Shown here: in pieces, positions 1 through 7,300 of the stretch
Position numbering within the stretch: position 1 is the stretch's first letter
How the letters are laid out: every line of letters starts with the position of its first letter
DNA from: Phenylobacterium sp.
GTDB lineage: Bacteria; Pseudomonadota; Alphaproteobacteria; Caulobacterales; Caulobacteraceae
Assembly (NCBI RefSeq): GCF_019636135.1
Contig: NZ_JAHBYD010000016.1
Span: 1-64,000 of the forward strand
Reading direction: 5' to 3'
DNA: 64,000 nt
Notes under the pieces: generated by a model
Seen by the model: only the letters and a program-made list of their open reading frames with translations
What the model was told of the DNA's origin: nothing
The model's database searches: none
Translations under genes and position numbers: made by a program

Positions 1-1
1 G

Positions 2-46
2 AACGCCAACGCGGCGGCCGCGGACGCGATGCCCGGGAAGAAGTAG
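2..46 (+). CDS. C-terminal end of an upstream gene (partial)
   Basis: An open frame enters from the left edge and ends at a TAG at 44-46. Only 14 residues are visible, Ala/Asn rich and ending in PGKK. The frame is supported mainly by the terminator-like hairpin just downstream. The product cannot be identified from so little sequence. Confidence 0.45.
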   Translation, partial: NANAAAADAMPGKK

Positions 47-76
47 GCCCGGGTCTCCCGACCAAGGTCGGGCGGC

Positions 77-110
77 AGCCCCCCGGGAGCGCCGGCTTCC
101 GGGGGCTTTG
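77..110 (+). terminator. Rho-independent terminator-like hairpin
   Basis: A GC-rich imperfect stem (AGCCCCCCGGGAG pairing with CTTCCGGGGGCT) is followed by a short T-containing stretch. It lies about 30 bases after the stop codon at 46, so it most likely ends the upstream transcript. Confidence 0.6.
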
Positions 111-220
111 CTCGTGCGGCCGGCGTCGCGGGGCGACCGGGCCGGGGCAGGACGATGGGCGCTGACGCGCACGGGAAAGCCCGCTAACCCTGCGGCCTCG
201 GGTTGAGAGAGGTCGAGGGC

Positions 221-2041
221 ATGCGGGTTTCGCGGCGTGAGTTTTCGTTGGGCGTGGCGGCGGCGGCGGCCGCGGGGCCGGCGGCGGCGCAGGGGGCGCA
301 GGACGCGGCGCTGACGAAGCTGCTGGACGCCGACTACGAGGCGCTGCTGCAGATGGACCCCGACGCGCTGACGCGGCTGGGGCGGAAGGAACACTACGGC
401 GAGCTGACCGACCGCAGCGACGCGGGCGTCGACGCGCGGCTCAAGCGGCGGCGCGCGAGCGTGGCGGCCATGAGGAAGGCGTTCGACCCGAAGGCGCTGG
501 GCGAGGACGCGCGCACCTCGTTCGAGATGTGGGCGCTGGAGCTGGAGCGGGCCGAGCGGCAGCGGCGCTGGGCCGGCCACAGCTACGTCTTCGACCGCAA
601 CGGGGCGCACACCCGCCTGCCGAACTTCCTGATCAACTTCCACCGGGTGACCGAGGTCTCCGACATGGACGCCTACGTGGCGCGGCTGGCGGCGGCGGGG
701 CCGGCGCTGGACGAGCAGATCGGCCGGGCGCAGCGGGCGGCGGCGGCGGGCGTGCGGATGCCGCGGTTCAGCTACGACCAGTCGCTGGAGGAGGTGCGCC
801 GGATCACGACCGGGGCGCCGTTCACGGGCGGGCCGGACAGCGCCCTCTTCGCCGACGCCAAGGGCAAGATCGGGGCGCTGAGGGCGCGGGGGAAGATCGA
901 CGACGCCAAGGCCGCCGCCTACGAAAAGGCCGTCGTGGGCGCGATGACCGAACGGGTGAAGCCGGCCTACGACCGGCTGGCGGCCTGGCTGGCGGCGGAC
1001 CGGGACAGGACCTCGCCGGAGCCCAGGGGCGCGGGCGCGCTGCCGGACGGGGCGGCCTATTACGACGCCATGCTGGCGGACCAGACGACCACGGCCATGA
1101 CCGCCGACGAGATCCACAAGCTGGGGCTCTCCGAGGTGAAGCGCCTCCGGGCCGAGATGGAGGCGCTGAAGGGCAGGATCGGGTTCGCAGGCTCTCTGGG
1201 CGAGTTCTTCGCCTACATGCGGACCGAGCCCAGGTTCTACCTGCCGGCCACGGACGCGGGCCGGGCGGAGTACCTGCGGCTGGCGCAGGGCTATCTGGAC
1301 GGGATGAAGGCGAAGCTGCCGGAGGTGTTCCCGCGGCTGCCGAGGGCGGCGCTGGCAGCGCGGCGCGTGGAGGCCTTCCGCGAGGAGCCGGGCGGGGCGG
1401 CGCACTATTCGTCGGGCGCGCCCGACGGCTCGCGGCCAGGGGTCTTCTACGTCCACCTCGCCGACATGACGGCGACGCCGACGTTCGAGCTGGAGGGCAC
1501 CGCCTATCACGAGGGCTGGCCCGGGCACCACATGCAGATCTCGCTGGCGCAGGAGATGAGGGGGGCCCAGGAGATGAAGGGCCTGCCGGTGTTCCGCACC
1601 CAGGCGGGGTACGGGGCCTATGTCGAGGGCTGGGGGCTCTATTCCGAGCTGCTGGCCAAGGAGATGGGCTTCTACCAGGACCCCTACTCCGACTTCGGCC
1701 GGCTGGGGCGCGAGATCTGGCGCGGCATCCGCCTGGTGGTCGACACCGGCATCCACGCCAAGGGGTGGAGCGAGGCGCAGGCGCTGGACTACTACACTTC
1801 GAACTCGCCGCAGCCGGCGGCCAAGATCCGCTCGGAGATCCGCCGCTACTTCACCACGCCGGGGCAGGCGACGAGCTACAAGGTGGGCATGGTGCGCATC
1901 CTGGCGCTGCGGGCGCGGGCGAAGGCGGCGCTGGGGCCGAGGTTCGACATCAAGGGGTTCCACGAGGCGGTGCTGGGCGCGGGCTCGCTGCCGCTGTCGG
2001 TGCTGGACGCGCGGGTGGAGCGGTGGATGAAGCGGGCGTAG
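221..2041 (+). CDS. DUF885 family metallopeptidase-like protein, Tat-exported
   Basis: A protein of 606 residues from the ATG at 221. The motif HEGWPGHH at about residues 430-437 is the zinc-binding HExxPGHH-type signature of the DUF885 family, which is related to M2/M3-like metallopeptidases. The N-terminus has a twin-arginine signal (SRREFSLG) followed by an Ala-rich hydrophobic stretch and an AxA-type cleavage site, so the product is probably exported folded to the periplasm. I chose ATG 221 over an upstream TTG at 203 because a GAGAGG ribosome-binding site precedes it and it begins just before the Tat motif. No partner gene is nearby. The substrate is unknown. Confidence 0.85.
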   Translation: MRVSRREFSLGVAAAAAAGPAAAQGAQDAALTKLLDADYEALLQMDPDALTRLGRKEHYGELTDRSDAGVDARLKRRRASVAAMRKAFDPKALGEDARTSFEMWALELERAERQRRWAGHSYVFDRNGAHTRLPNFLINFHRVTEVSDMDAYVARLAAAGPALDEQIGRAQRAAAAGVRMPRFSYDQSLEEVRRITTGAPFTGGPDSALFADAKGKIGALRARGKIDDAKAAAYEKAVVGAMTERVKPAYDRLAAWLAADRDRTSPEPRGAGALPDGAAYYDAMLADQTTTAMTADEIHKLGLSEVKRLRAEMEALKGRIGFAGSLGEFFAYMRTEPRFYLPATDAGRAEYLRLAQGYLDGMKAKLPEVFPRLPRAALAARRVEAFREEPGGAAHYSSGAPDGSRPGVFYVHLADMTATPTFELEGTAYHEGWPGHHMQISLAQEMRGAQEMKGLPVFRTQAGYGAYVEGWGLYSELLAKEMGFYQDPYSDFGRLGREIWRGIRLVVDTGIHAKGWSEAQALDYYTSNSPQPAAKIRSEIRRYFTTPGQATSYKVGMVRILALRARAKAALGPRFDIKGFHEAVLGAGSLPLSVLDARVERWMKRA

Positions 2042-2047
2042 AGATCG

Positions 2048-2246
2048 CCTCCTCTCCCCCGAGCGCGGAGCGCGAAGAGAGGGAGAGGCAGGGAGAGGGC
2101 GGCGCCGATCGTCGGGCCGCGCCGTGCGGTGCAGCGAGGACCTGCGGCGCGAGTCGCTTCACCGCATCGCTCGCGCGCAAGCGCCGCGCCGCCCTCTCCC
2201 TGCCCTCTCCCTCTCCGTTCCGCTGCGCTGCACGGGGGGAGAGGAG
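2048..2246. repeat. Family A intergenic palindromic repeat, copy 1
   Basis: Both ends are long GA/CT-rich arms. The left arm runs CCTCTCCCCC...GAGAGGGAGAGG and the right arm is its inverted counterpart ending GGGGGGAGAGGAG. The interior is more variable. Similar copies occur at about 12966, 17197, 25457 and 26064. It fills the gap between the DUF885 gene and the P450 gene. Confidence 0.85.
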
Positions 2247-2326
2247 ACGGTGACGCCGCCGTCATTTTTGCTATCCAAACGGTGTTCGAGGCGCTTCAAT
2301 GTCGCGTCTACGACGGAGGATGGACC

Positions 2327-3598
2327 ATGGCGGCCGACGGCAACCTGATGAGCCTGAAGGATGCGCGGGACGAGGCGTACGCCCTGCCGATCGAGAAGCT
2401 GAATCCGGCCCAGCCGGAGCTCTTCCAGGCCGACGCCATGTGGCCGATCTTCGAGCGCCTGCGCGCCGAGGACCCCGTCCACTACTGCGAGGAGCACGAG
2501 TTCGGGCCGTACTGGTCGATCACCAAGTACAACGACATCATGGCCATCGACACCGACCATGGCCGCTTCTCGTCCGACTTCATGAAGGGCGGGATCACCA
2601 TCGCCGGCGGGCAGGCGAACATGGACCCGCTGCCGATGTTCATCGCCATGGATCCGCCGAAGCACGACATCCAGCGCAAGGCGGTGAGCCCCGCCGTGGC
2701 GCCCCCGGCCCTGGCCGCCATGGCCCCGCAGATCCGCGAGCGCGCGGGCGCGATCCTGGACGGCCTGCCCATCGGCGAGGAGTTCGACTGGGTCGACCTG
2801 GTCTCGAAGGAGCTGACGGCGATGACGCTGGCGACGCTGTTCGACGCGCCGCAGGAGGACCGCCGCAAGATCACCTACTGGTCCGACGTGGTGACGGCGG
2901 CGCCGATGCCCGGCGGCATCGTGGAGTCGATCGAGCAGAAGATGGGGATCTTCAGCGAGTACCACGCCTACTTCACGGGCCTGTGGAACCAGAAGGTCAA
3001 CGCCCCGCCGGCCGGCGACCTGATCTCGATGCTGGCGCACCACCCGGCGACCCGGGACATGGAGCCGCGCGAGTATTTCGGCAACGTGGTGCTGCTGACC
3101 GTCGGCGGCAACGACACGACGCGGAACACGATCTCGGGCTCGATCCTGGCGCTGAACCGCAACCCGGACCAGTACCGGAAGCTGCGCGAGAACCCCGACC
3201 TGATCCCCTCGATGGTGTCGGAGACCATCCGCTGGCAGACGCCGCTGGCCCACATGCGCCGCACCGCGACCGAGGACGTCGCGTTCCAGGGCAAGACCAT
3301 CAAGGCCGGCGACAAGGTCGTCATGTGGTACGTCTCGGGCAACCGCGACGAGACGGTGATCGAGAACCCGAACGCCTACATCATCGACCGCGAACGGCCG
3401 CGGCAGCACATCTCGTTCGGCTTCGGCATCCACCGCTGCGTGGGCAACCGCCTGGCCGAGTTGCAGCTCACCATCATCTGGGAGGAGATCCTGAAGCGCT
3501 TCCCCGAGGTGCGGCTGGTGGCCGAGCCGAAGCGCGTCTACTCGACCTTCGTGAAGGGCTACGAGACGATGCCGGTGGTGATCCCGAAGCGGAACTAG
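2327..3598 (+). CDS. Cytochrome P450, CYP153-like (terminal alkane/fatty-acid hydroxylase)
   Basis: A protein of 423 residues from ATG 2327, which has a perfect GGAGGA ribosome-binding site six bases upstream. The heme-ligand loop FGFGIHRCVGNRLAE places the axial cysteine at about residue 371. The I-helix reads GGNDTTRN at about 260-267, and the ExxR region is ETIRW. These blocks and the C-terminal pattern match the bacterial CYP153 family, soluble P450s that hydroxylate medium-chain alkanes at the terminal carbon. CYP153 needs ferredoxin and ferredoxin reductase; neither is adjacent. The desaturase and TetR genes downstream suggest a lipid or alkane theme. The subfamily call is from motif memory. 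Confidence 0.88.
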   Translation: MAADGNLMSLKDARDEAYALPIEKLNPAQPELFQADAMWPIFERLRAEDPVHYCEEHEFGPYWSITKYNDIMAIDTDHGRFSSDFMKGGITIAGGQANMDPLPMFIAMDPPKHDIQRKAVSPAVAPPALAAMAPQIRERAGAILDGLPIGEEFDWVDLVSKELTAMTLATLFDAPQEDRRKITYWSDVVTAAPMPGGIVESIEQKMGIFSEYHAYFTGLWNQKVNAPPAGDLISMLAHHPATRDMEPREYFGNVVLLTVGGNDTTRNTISGSILALNRNPDQYRKLRENPDLIPSMVSETIRWQTPLAHMRRTATEDVAFQGKTIKAGDKVVMWYVSGNRDETVIENPNAYIIDRERPRQHISFGFGIHRCVGNRLAELQLTIIWEEILKRFPEVRLVAEPKRVYSTFVKGYETMPVVIPKRN

Positions 3599-3620
3599 GG
3601 CGAAGCGAACACCCCCTCTC

Positions 3621-3652
3621 CCGCTCATCCCCGCATGCGCGGGGATGAGCGG
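3621..3652. repeat. Family D palindrome, copy 1
   Basis: A near-perfect hairpin with 14-base arms (CCGCTCATCCCCGC and its complement) and a four-base loop. It lies 23 bases after the P450 stop and could act as its terminator. The same core, in the CCGGCATTCGCCGG form, recurs at 15779 and 40961. Confidence 0.8.
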
Positions 3653-3767
3653 TGTCGGGGAGGCGTCGGGCGGGCCCCGGCGCGCCGCGCGGGCCGGCCG
3701 CCAGAGCCGGGCCAGGAGAGGGCGGTTTTCCTTCCCGTTGCTCACCCTCGGAGACGCGCGGCCTGTT

Positions 3768-3803
3768 TTGACTCCCGTTCTTGTATGGCGTACAAACAAG
3801 GGA
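3768..3803 (+). promoter_or_regulatory. Promoter with overlapping palindromic operator, probably leaderless
   Basis: TTGACT at 3768-3773 and TACAAA at 3791-3796 are separated by exactly 17 bases, a good sigma-70-type pair. The inverted repeat TTGTA-TGGCG-TACAA at 3781-3795 covers the spacer end and the -10 box, a typical place for a TetR autorepressor to bind. The expected transcription start is near 3803, which is the ATG of the downstream gene, so the mRNA would be leaderless. Confidence 0.6.
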
Positions 3804-4447
3804 TGGCGAACGTGCAGGCCCTTGCAGCCCATCTGCCGTCCGAACCGCGCGCGGTGCGCGAGCCCGGCAGGCGGATGCGCTCGCGCCTGCTGGACGCCGC
3901 GGTCGAGCTGTTCAAGGCCAGGGGGCTGTCGGGCGTGGCGGTGGCCGAGATCGCCGCGGCGGCCGGCGCCTATCCCAGCCAGGTGACCTACTACTTCCGC
4001 ACCAAGGAGGCGCTGTTCGTCGAGGCCGCGTGCCGCGAGGTGCTGTACGTCGCCCGGCAGGCCGAAGAGGCCGCCGCCTCCGCCGCCAGCGGCCCGGACT
4101 ACAACCGCCGCCTCGTGGAGACCGTGATCGGCTCGCCGGGCCTCGCGCTCTTCGTCGAGGCGCTGTCGCTGACGCGGCGCCGGCAGGACCTCAGCCCGCT
4201 CATCGAGCGCACCTTCGAGCGGCTGCACGCCGAGGGCGACCGCGCCTATGCCGACACCCGCGCGCGCCGCGGCTGGCCGCAGGCCGAGGACGCCGCCACG
4301 GTCGCGCGGCGCTTCTGGACCCTGGCGCTGGGCGTCGCGCTGCGCGAAGGCGCCACCGAAGCCTCCGTCGCCGAGGCGGTCGAGGAGATGACCGCCCTCA
4401 TCCGCCACGATCCCCGCCGACACGCCCCCACCGCCGGAGACCGCTGA
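3803..4447 (+). CDS. TetR family transcriptional regulator
   Basis: A protein of 214 residues. The N-terminal helix-turn-helix region (RSRLLDAAVELFKARG ... VTYYFRTKEALF) is typical of TetR/AcrR repressors; the rest would be the ligand-binding domain. ATG 3803 is preferred because it coincides with the start predicted for the promoter at 3768; the in-frame ATG at 3785 lies inside that promoter and has no ribosome-binding site. The stop overlaps the start of the desaturase by one base (TGATG), so the two are translationally coupled and the regulator probably controls the desaturase and itself. The ligand, perhaps a fatty acid or acyl-CoA, is inferred. Confidence 0.85.
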   Translation: MANVQALAAHLPSEPRAVREPGRRMRSRLLDAAVELFKARGLSGVAVAEIAAAAGAYPSQVTYYFRTKEALFVEAACREVLYVARQAEEAAASAASGPDYNRRLVETVIGSPGLALFVEALSLTRRRQDLSPLIERTFERLHAEGDRAYADTRARRGWPQAEDAATVARRFWTLALGVALREGATEASVAEAVEEMTALIRHDPRRHAPTAGDR

Positions 4448-5439
4448 TGGCCGCCGCCGCCCGCGTCGCCCCCAAGGACCACTTCAGCCCGGCCGAGTGG
4501 GCGCCGCTCTCGCGCAAGTCGTCGTGGAAGGGCCTGGCGCTGATGGCCCACGCCTGGGCGGTGATCTTCGCCGCGGCCGCCATGGCGATGGCGTGGCCGA
4601 TCACCATCCCGCTGGCCGTCATGATCATCGGCGCCCGCCAGCTCGGCCTCGCCATCCTGATGCACGACGCCGCCCACGGCGCGCTGCACCCGAACCTCAA
4701 GGTCAACGACTGGGCCGGCGAGACCCTGACGCCCGGCGGCCTCGTCCAGTACCGCAACTACCACCTGGGCCACCACAAGTTCGCCCAGCAGGCCGAGGAC
4801 CCGGACCTGGGCCTCTCGGCGCCCTTCCCGATCACCCGCGTCAGCCTGCGCCGCAAGATCGTCCGCGACCTCACCGGGCAGACCCACTTCAAGCAGCGCT
4901 GGGCGCCGCTCATCCGGCGCATCCGCGAACGCAAGCCGGGCGAGAGCGCCGTCGCGATCCTGCGGCGGTTCGTCAAGTCGCGGCCGAAGTTCTTCCTGGG
5001 CGCGGCGGTCACGATCGCGGTGACGGCGCCCTTCGGCTACGGGTGGGCGTGGTTCGTGCTGTGGTGGCTGCCGTCGGCGACGTGGCTGCCGATGATCACC
5101 CGCCTGCGCAACATCGCCGAGCACGCCTGCGTGGCCAAGGACGAGCCCGACCCACTGCGCCACGCGCGCACGACGCACGCCAATATCCTGGAGCGGATGT
5201 TCCTCGCGCCCTACTACGTGAACTACCACTGCGAGCATCACATGTTCATGCATGTGCCCTGCTACAACCTGCCCCGCACGCACCGGCTGCTGAAGGCGAA
5301 GGGCGTGCTGCCCGGCATGCTGACCGCGCCCAGCTACCTCGACGTGCTGCGGCTGGCGTCCTCGAAGCCCGCCAGCCAGGACCGGGGCGGCGACGCCACG
5401 CCCGAGGAACGCGGCGTGCGGCAGGTGGCGATCCAGTAG
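4447..5439 (+). CDS. Membrane fatty acid desaturase
   Basis: A protein of 330 residues with the three histidine boxes of the di-iron membrane desaturase/hydroxylase superfamily: HDAAHG, HLGHHK and HCEHHMF. Hydrophobic stretches lie before the first box (AWAVIFAAAAMAMAWPI) and in the middle (FFLGAAVTIAVTAPFGYGWAWFVLWW). It overlaps the TetR stop by one base and shares its promoter. Family members desaturate or hydroxylate acyl chains at the inner membrane using an electron-transfer partner not encoded here. Substrate and regiospecificity cannot be read from sequence. Confidence 0.85.
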   Translation: MAAAARVAPKDHFSPAEWAPLSRKSSWKGLALMAHAWAVIFAAAAMAMAWPITIPLAVMIIGARQLGLAILMHDAAHGALHPNLKVNDWAGETLTPGGLVQYRNYHLGHHKFAQQAEDPDLGLSAPFPITRVSLRRKIVRDLTGQTHFKQRWAPLIRRIRERKPGESAVAILRRFVKSRPKFFLGAAVTIAVTAPFGYGWAWFVLWWLPSATWLPMITRLRNIAEHACVAKDEPDPLRHARTTHANILERMFLAPYYVNYHCEHHMFMHVPCYNLPRTHRLLKAKGVLPGMLTAPSYLDVLRLASSKPASQDRGGDATPEERGVRQVAIQ

Positions 5440-5444
5440 CCGCT

Positions 5445-5785
5445 TCCCTCCCTTGATGGGTAGGGCATATGGATTCGGGCGGCCGAAAGGCCGTCAGTCA
5501 AACCGCAGAGATCGCGGAGATACGCAGAGGATTCCCGGTGGATCCACGACCCTCTCTGCGTGTCTCTGCGGTTCAAGAATCGGGCGGACGAGCCGCCCAC
5601 AAACCATATGCGATCGCCCTGCCTTTATGGGGAGGGAAAGGCGCCGCGGGCGCCAGGGTGAGGGAGTCGGGATCAGGCGCCGGCGCCGGGTGATCGGCTC
5701 ATCCCTGGACTCAGAGCTCCGGACCACACGCCCTCACCCTGGCCGCTGACGCGGCCTGTCCCTCCCCATCAAGGGAGGGAAAGGC
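5445..5785. repeat. Nested inverted repeats (family F copy 1 inside a second palindrome)
   Basis: This 329-base gap between convergent genes holds no gene. The outer pair is CCCTCCCTTGATGGG near 5446 and CCCATCAAGGGAGGG near 5765. Inside it, GGGCATATGG near 5462 pairs with CCATATGCGATCGCCC near 5606, and ACCGCAGAGATCGCGGAGATACGCAGAG pairs loosely with CTCTCTGCGTGTCTCTGCGGT. A further pair GCGCCAGGGTGAGGG / CCCTCACCCTGGC lies at 5651-5742. The right outer arm supplies the last codons of the gene at 5769. Confidence 0.75.
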
Positions 5786-6131
5786 GCTTCGGGGCCGCGA
5801 GTTTCCAGCTCGACCGCAGGCGCGCCTCGACCAGGGGCCAGTCGGCCGGCGCGAGGCTCACCGCCACCCAGCCGCCCGGCCACAGGTAGGCCGGCCTGGA
5901 GTAGGTGTCGGGATCGGCCTCCCAGAGCATCTCCTGCTCGTCGCGGCCGGACGTCTTCACGCAGACCACGGTCATGCCGTCGCCGTGATGGTCGTGCCGG
6001 AAGTAGGCGAACATCTTGCCCGCCACGTCGAAGGCCGGGATCCCGTGGCTGATCCGCTCCCCCGTCCCGGGCAGGGCGAGGCACAGCGCGCGGATGCGGT
6101 CCTCGGCGGCTTTGGGGTCGGCGGCCAGCAT
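5769..6131 (-). CDS. MmcQ/YjbR family protein
   Basis: A protein of 120 residues with the typical opening (ALCLALPGTGERISHGIPAF) and the conserved block VKTSGRDEQEMLWEADPDTY. The family is small, has a CyaY-like fold and may bind DNA; no firm biochemical role is established. A second member lies at 10133. It is divergent from the methyltransferase at 6167. The final residues (LSLP) and the stop codon come from the outer arm of the repeat at 5445-5785, so the native C-terminus seems to have been replaced or extended. Confidence 0.8.
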   Translation of the reverse strand: MLAADPKAAEDRIRALCLALPGTGERISHGIPAFDVAGKMFAYFRHDHHGDGMTVVCVKTSGRDEQEMLWEADPDTYSRPAYLWPGGWVAVSLAPADWPLVEARLRSSWKLAAPKRLSLP

Positions 6132-6166
6132 GGCCGGAGCCTACCGCGTCGGCTACAGACCCGCCA

Positions 6167-6817
6167 ATGATCGCAGACCGCCGCCAGTTCATCCTCGACA
6201 ACACCCGGCCGCAGCGGCCGCCGCATACGCCCGAGCTCACGCTCCGCCTCGCCGACGAGATCACCCCGATCTGGAAGATGACCGAGGAGGCGCTGTCCGA
6301 AATCGGCCTGCCGCCGCCCTTCTGGGCCTTCGCCTGGGCCGGCGGCCAGGCGCTGGCCCGCTACGTCCTCGACAACCCGGCCGTCGTCGCCGGCAAGGGC
6401 GTGGTCGACTTCGCCTCGGGCTCGGGCATCGTCGCCATCGCCGCGGCGAAGGCGGGCGCCGCACGGGTCCTCGCCGCCGACATCGACCCCTTCTGCGGCG
6501 CGGCCCTGGCCGTGAACGCCGCGGCCAACGGCGTCGCCTGCGGCTTCACCGACGCCGACCTGCTGGACGCGCCGCCGCCCGCCTGGGCCGAGGTCATCCT
6601 GGCCGGCGACATCTGCTACGAGAAGCCGCTCGCCGCGCGCGTCATGGCCTGGCTGGGCGCCGCGCGGGCGGCGGGCGCCGCGGTGCTGATCGGCGACCCG
6701 GGCCGCAGCTACTTCCCCCGCGAGGGCCTCGTGAAGCTGGCGCAGTACGAGGTGCCCACCACCCGCGAACTGGAGGACATGGAGATCAAGAAGACGGCGG
6801 TCTGGACTCTGCCGTGA
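6167..6817 (+). CDS. Class I SAM-dependent protein methyltransferase (PrmA/ETFB-KMT-like)
   Basis: A protein of 216 residues. VVDFASGSGIVAIAAAKAG is glycine-rich motif I, with an acidic residue (ADID) closing motif II, as in Rossmann methyltransferases. The N-terminus (TPELTLRLADEITPIWKMTEE) and the PPPFWAFAWAGGQALARYVLD block resemble the nicotinamide / ETF-beta lysine methyltransferase group related to PrmA. It is divergent from the YjbR gene and precedes a VOC protein. The target protein is not deducible; ETF-beta is possible. Confidence 0.8.
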   Translation: MIADRRQFILDNTRPQRPPHTPELTLRLADEITPIWKMTEEALSEIGLPPPFWAFAWAGGQALARYVLDNPAVVAGKGVVDFASGSGIVAIAAAKAGAARVLAADIDPFCGAALAVNAAANGVACGFTDADLLDAPPPAWAEVILAGDICYEKPLAARVMAWLGAARAAGAAVLIGDPGRSYFPREGLVKLAQYEVPTTRELEDMEIKKTAVWTLP

Positions 6818-6859
6818 GCCGCGCCTAGTTTGGAACAAACATAGAACTCGGAGGTTCCC

Positions 6860-7207
6860 ATGCGCGAAGACGGCAAGGTCGACTATGTCGAACTCCCCGG
6901 CGGCCAACTCCCCGACACCAAGCGCTTCTACGCCGCCGCCTTCGGCTGGACGTTCATCGACTACGGCCCCGACTACGCGGCGTTCGACGAGGGCCTCGAC
7001 GGCGGCTTCCAGGCGATCAGCCGCGACGAGGGCGCCGTCGACAAGCCCCTCGTCATCCTCTACGCCCACGACCTCGAAGCCATGGAGGCCAAGGTGACCG
7101 CCGCCGGCGGCGCCATCACCCGCCCCATCTTCGCCTTCCCGGGCGGCCGCCGCTTCCACTTCGCCGACCCCGCCGGCAACGAACTGGCGGTGTGGAGCGA
7201 GGGATAG
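6860..7207 (+). CDS. VOC (glyoxalase/bleomycin-resistance fold) family protein
   Basis: A protein of 115 residues with a GGAGGT ribosome-binding site just before ATG 6860. The pattern VDYVELPGGQLPDTKRFYAA at the start and FPGGRRFHFADPAGNELAVW at the end is typical of single-domain VOC proteins, in which the terminal ADPxGNxxAVW contributes to a metal site. Substrate unknown. The short gap to the methyltransferase allows co-transcription. Confidence 0.85.
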   Translation: MREDGKVDYVELPGGQLPDTKRFYAAAFGWTFIDYGPDYAAFDEGLDGGFQAISRDEGAVDKPLVILYAHDLEAMEAKVTAAGGAITRPIFAFPGGRRFHFADPAGNELAVWSEG

Positions 7208-7300
7208 GCGCCGCACGGGCTTTGCAGACGTAGACCGCGCAGCCCTCCCAGCAGGCGCGATCCATCTGCTAAAGCTGGCGGGCCACAGTCCGGAGTCCCC

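Noticed and set aside
3621..3652. Calling the hairpin after the P450 gene a dedicated terminator
   Set aside because: It has no T-run and the same palindrome occurs at unrelated sites, so it is listed as a repeat that may also terminate.
2159..4423. A 754-codon minus-strand frame opposite the P450 and TetR genes
   Set aside because: Shadow frame; the plus-strand genes have ribosome-binding sites and catalytic motifs.
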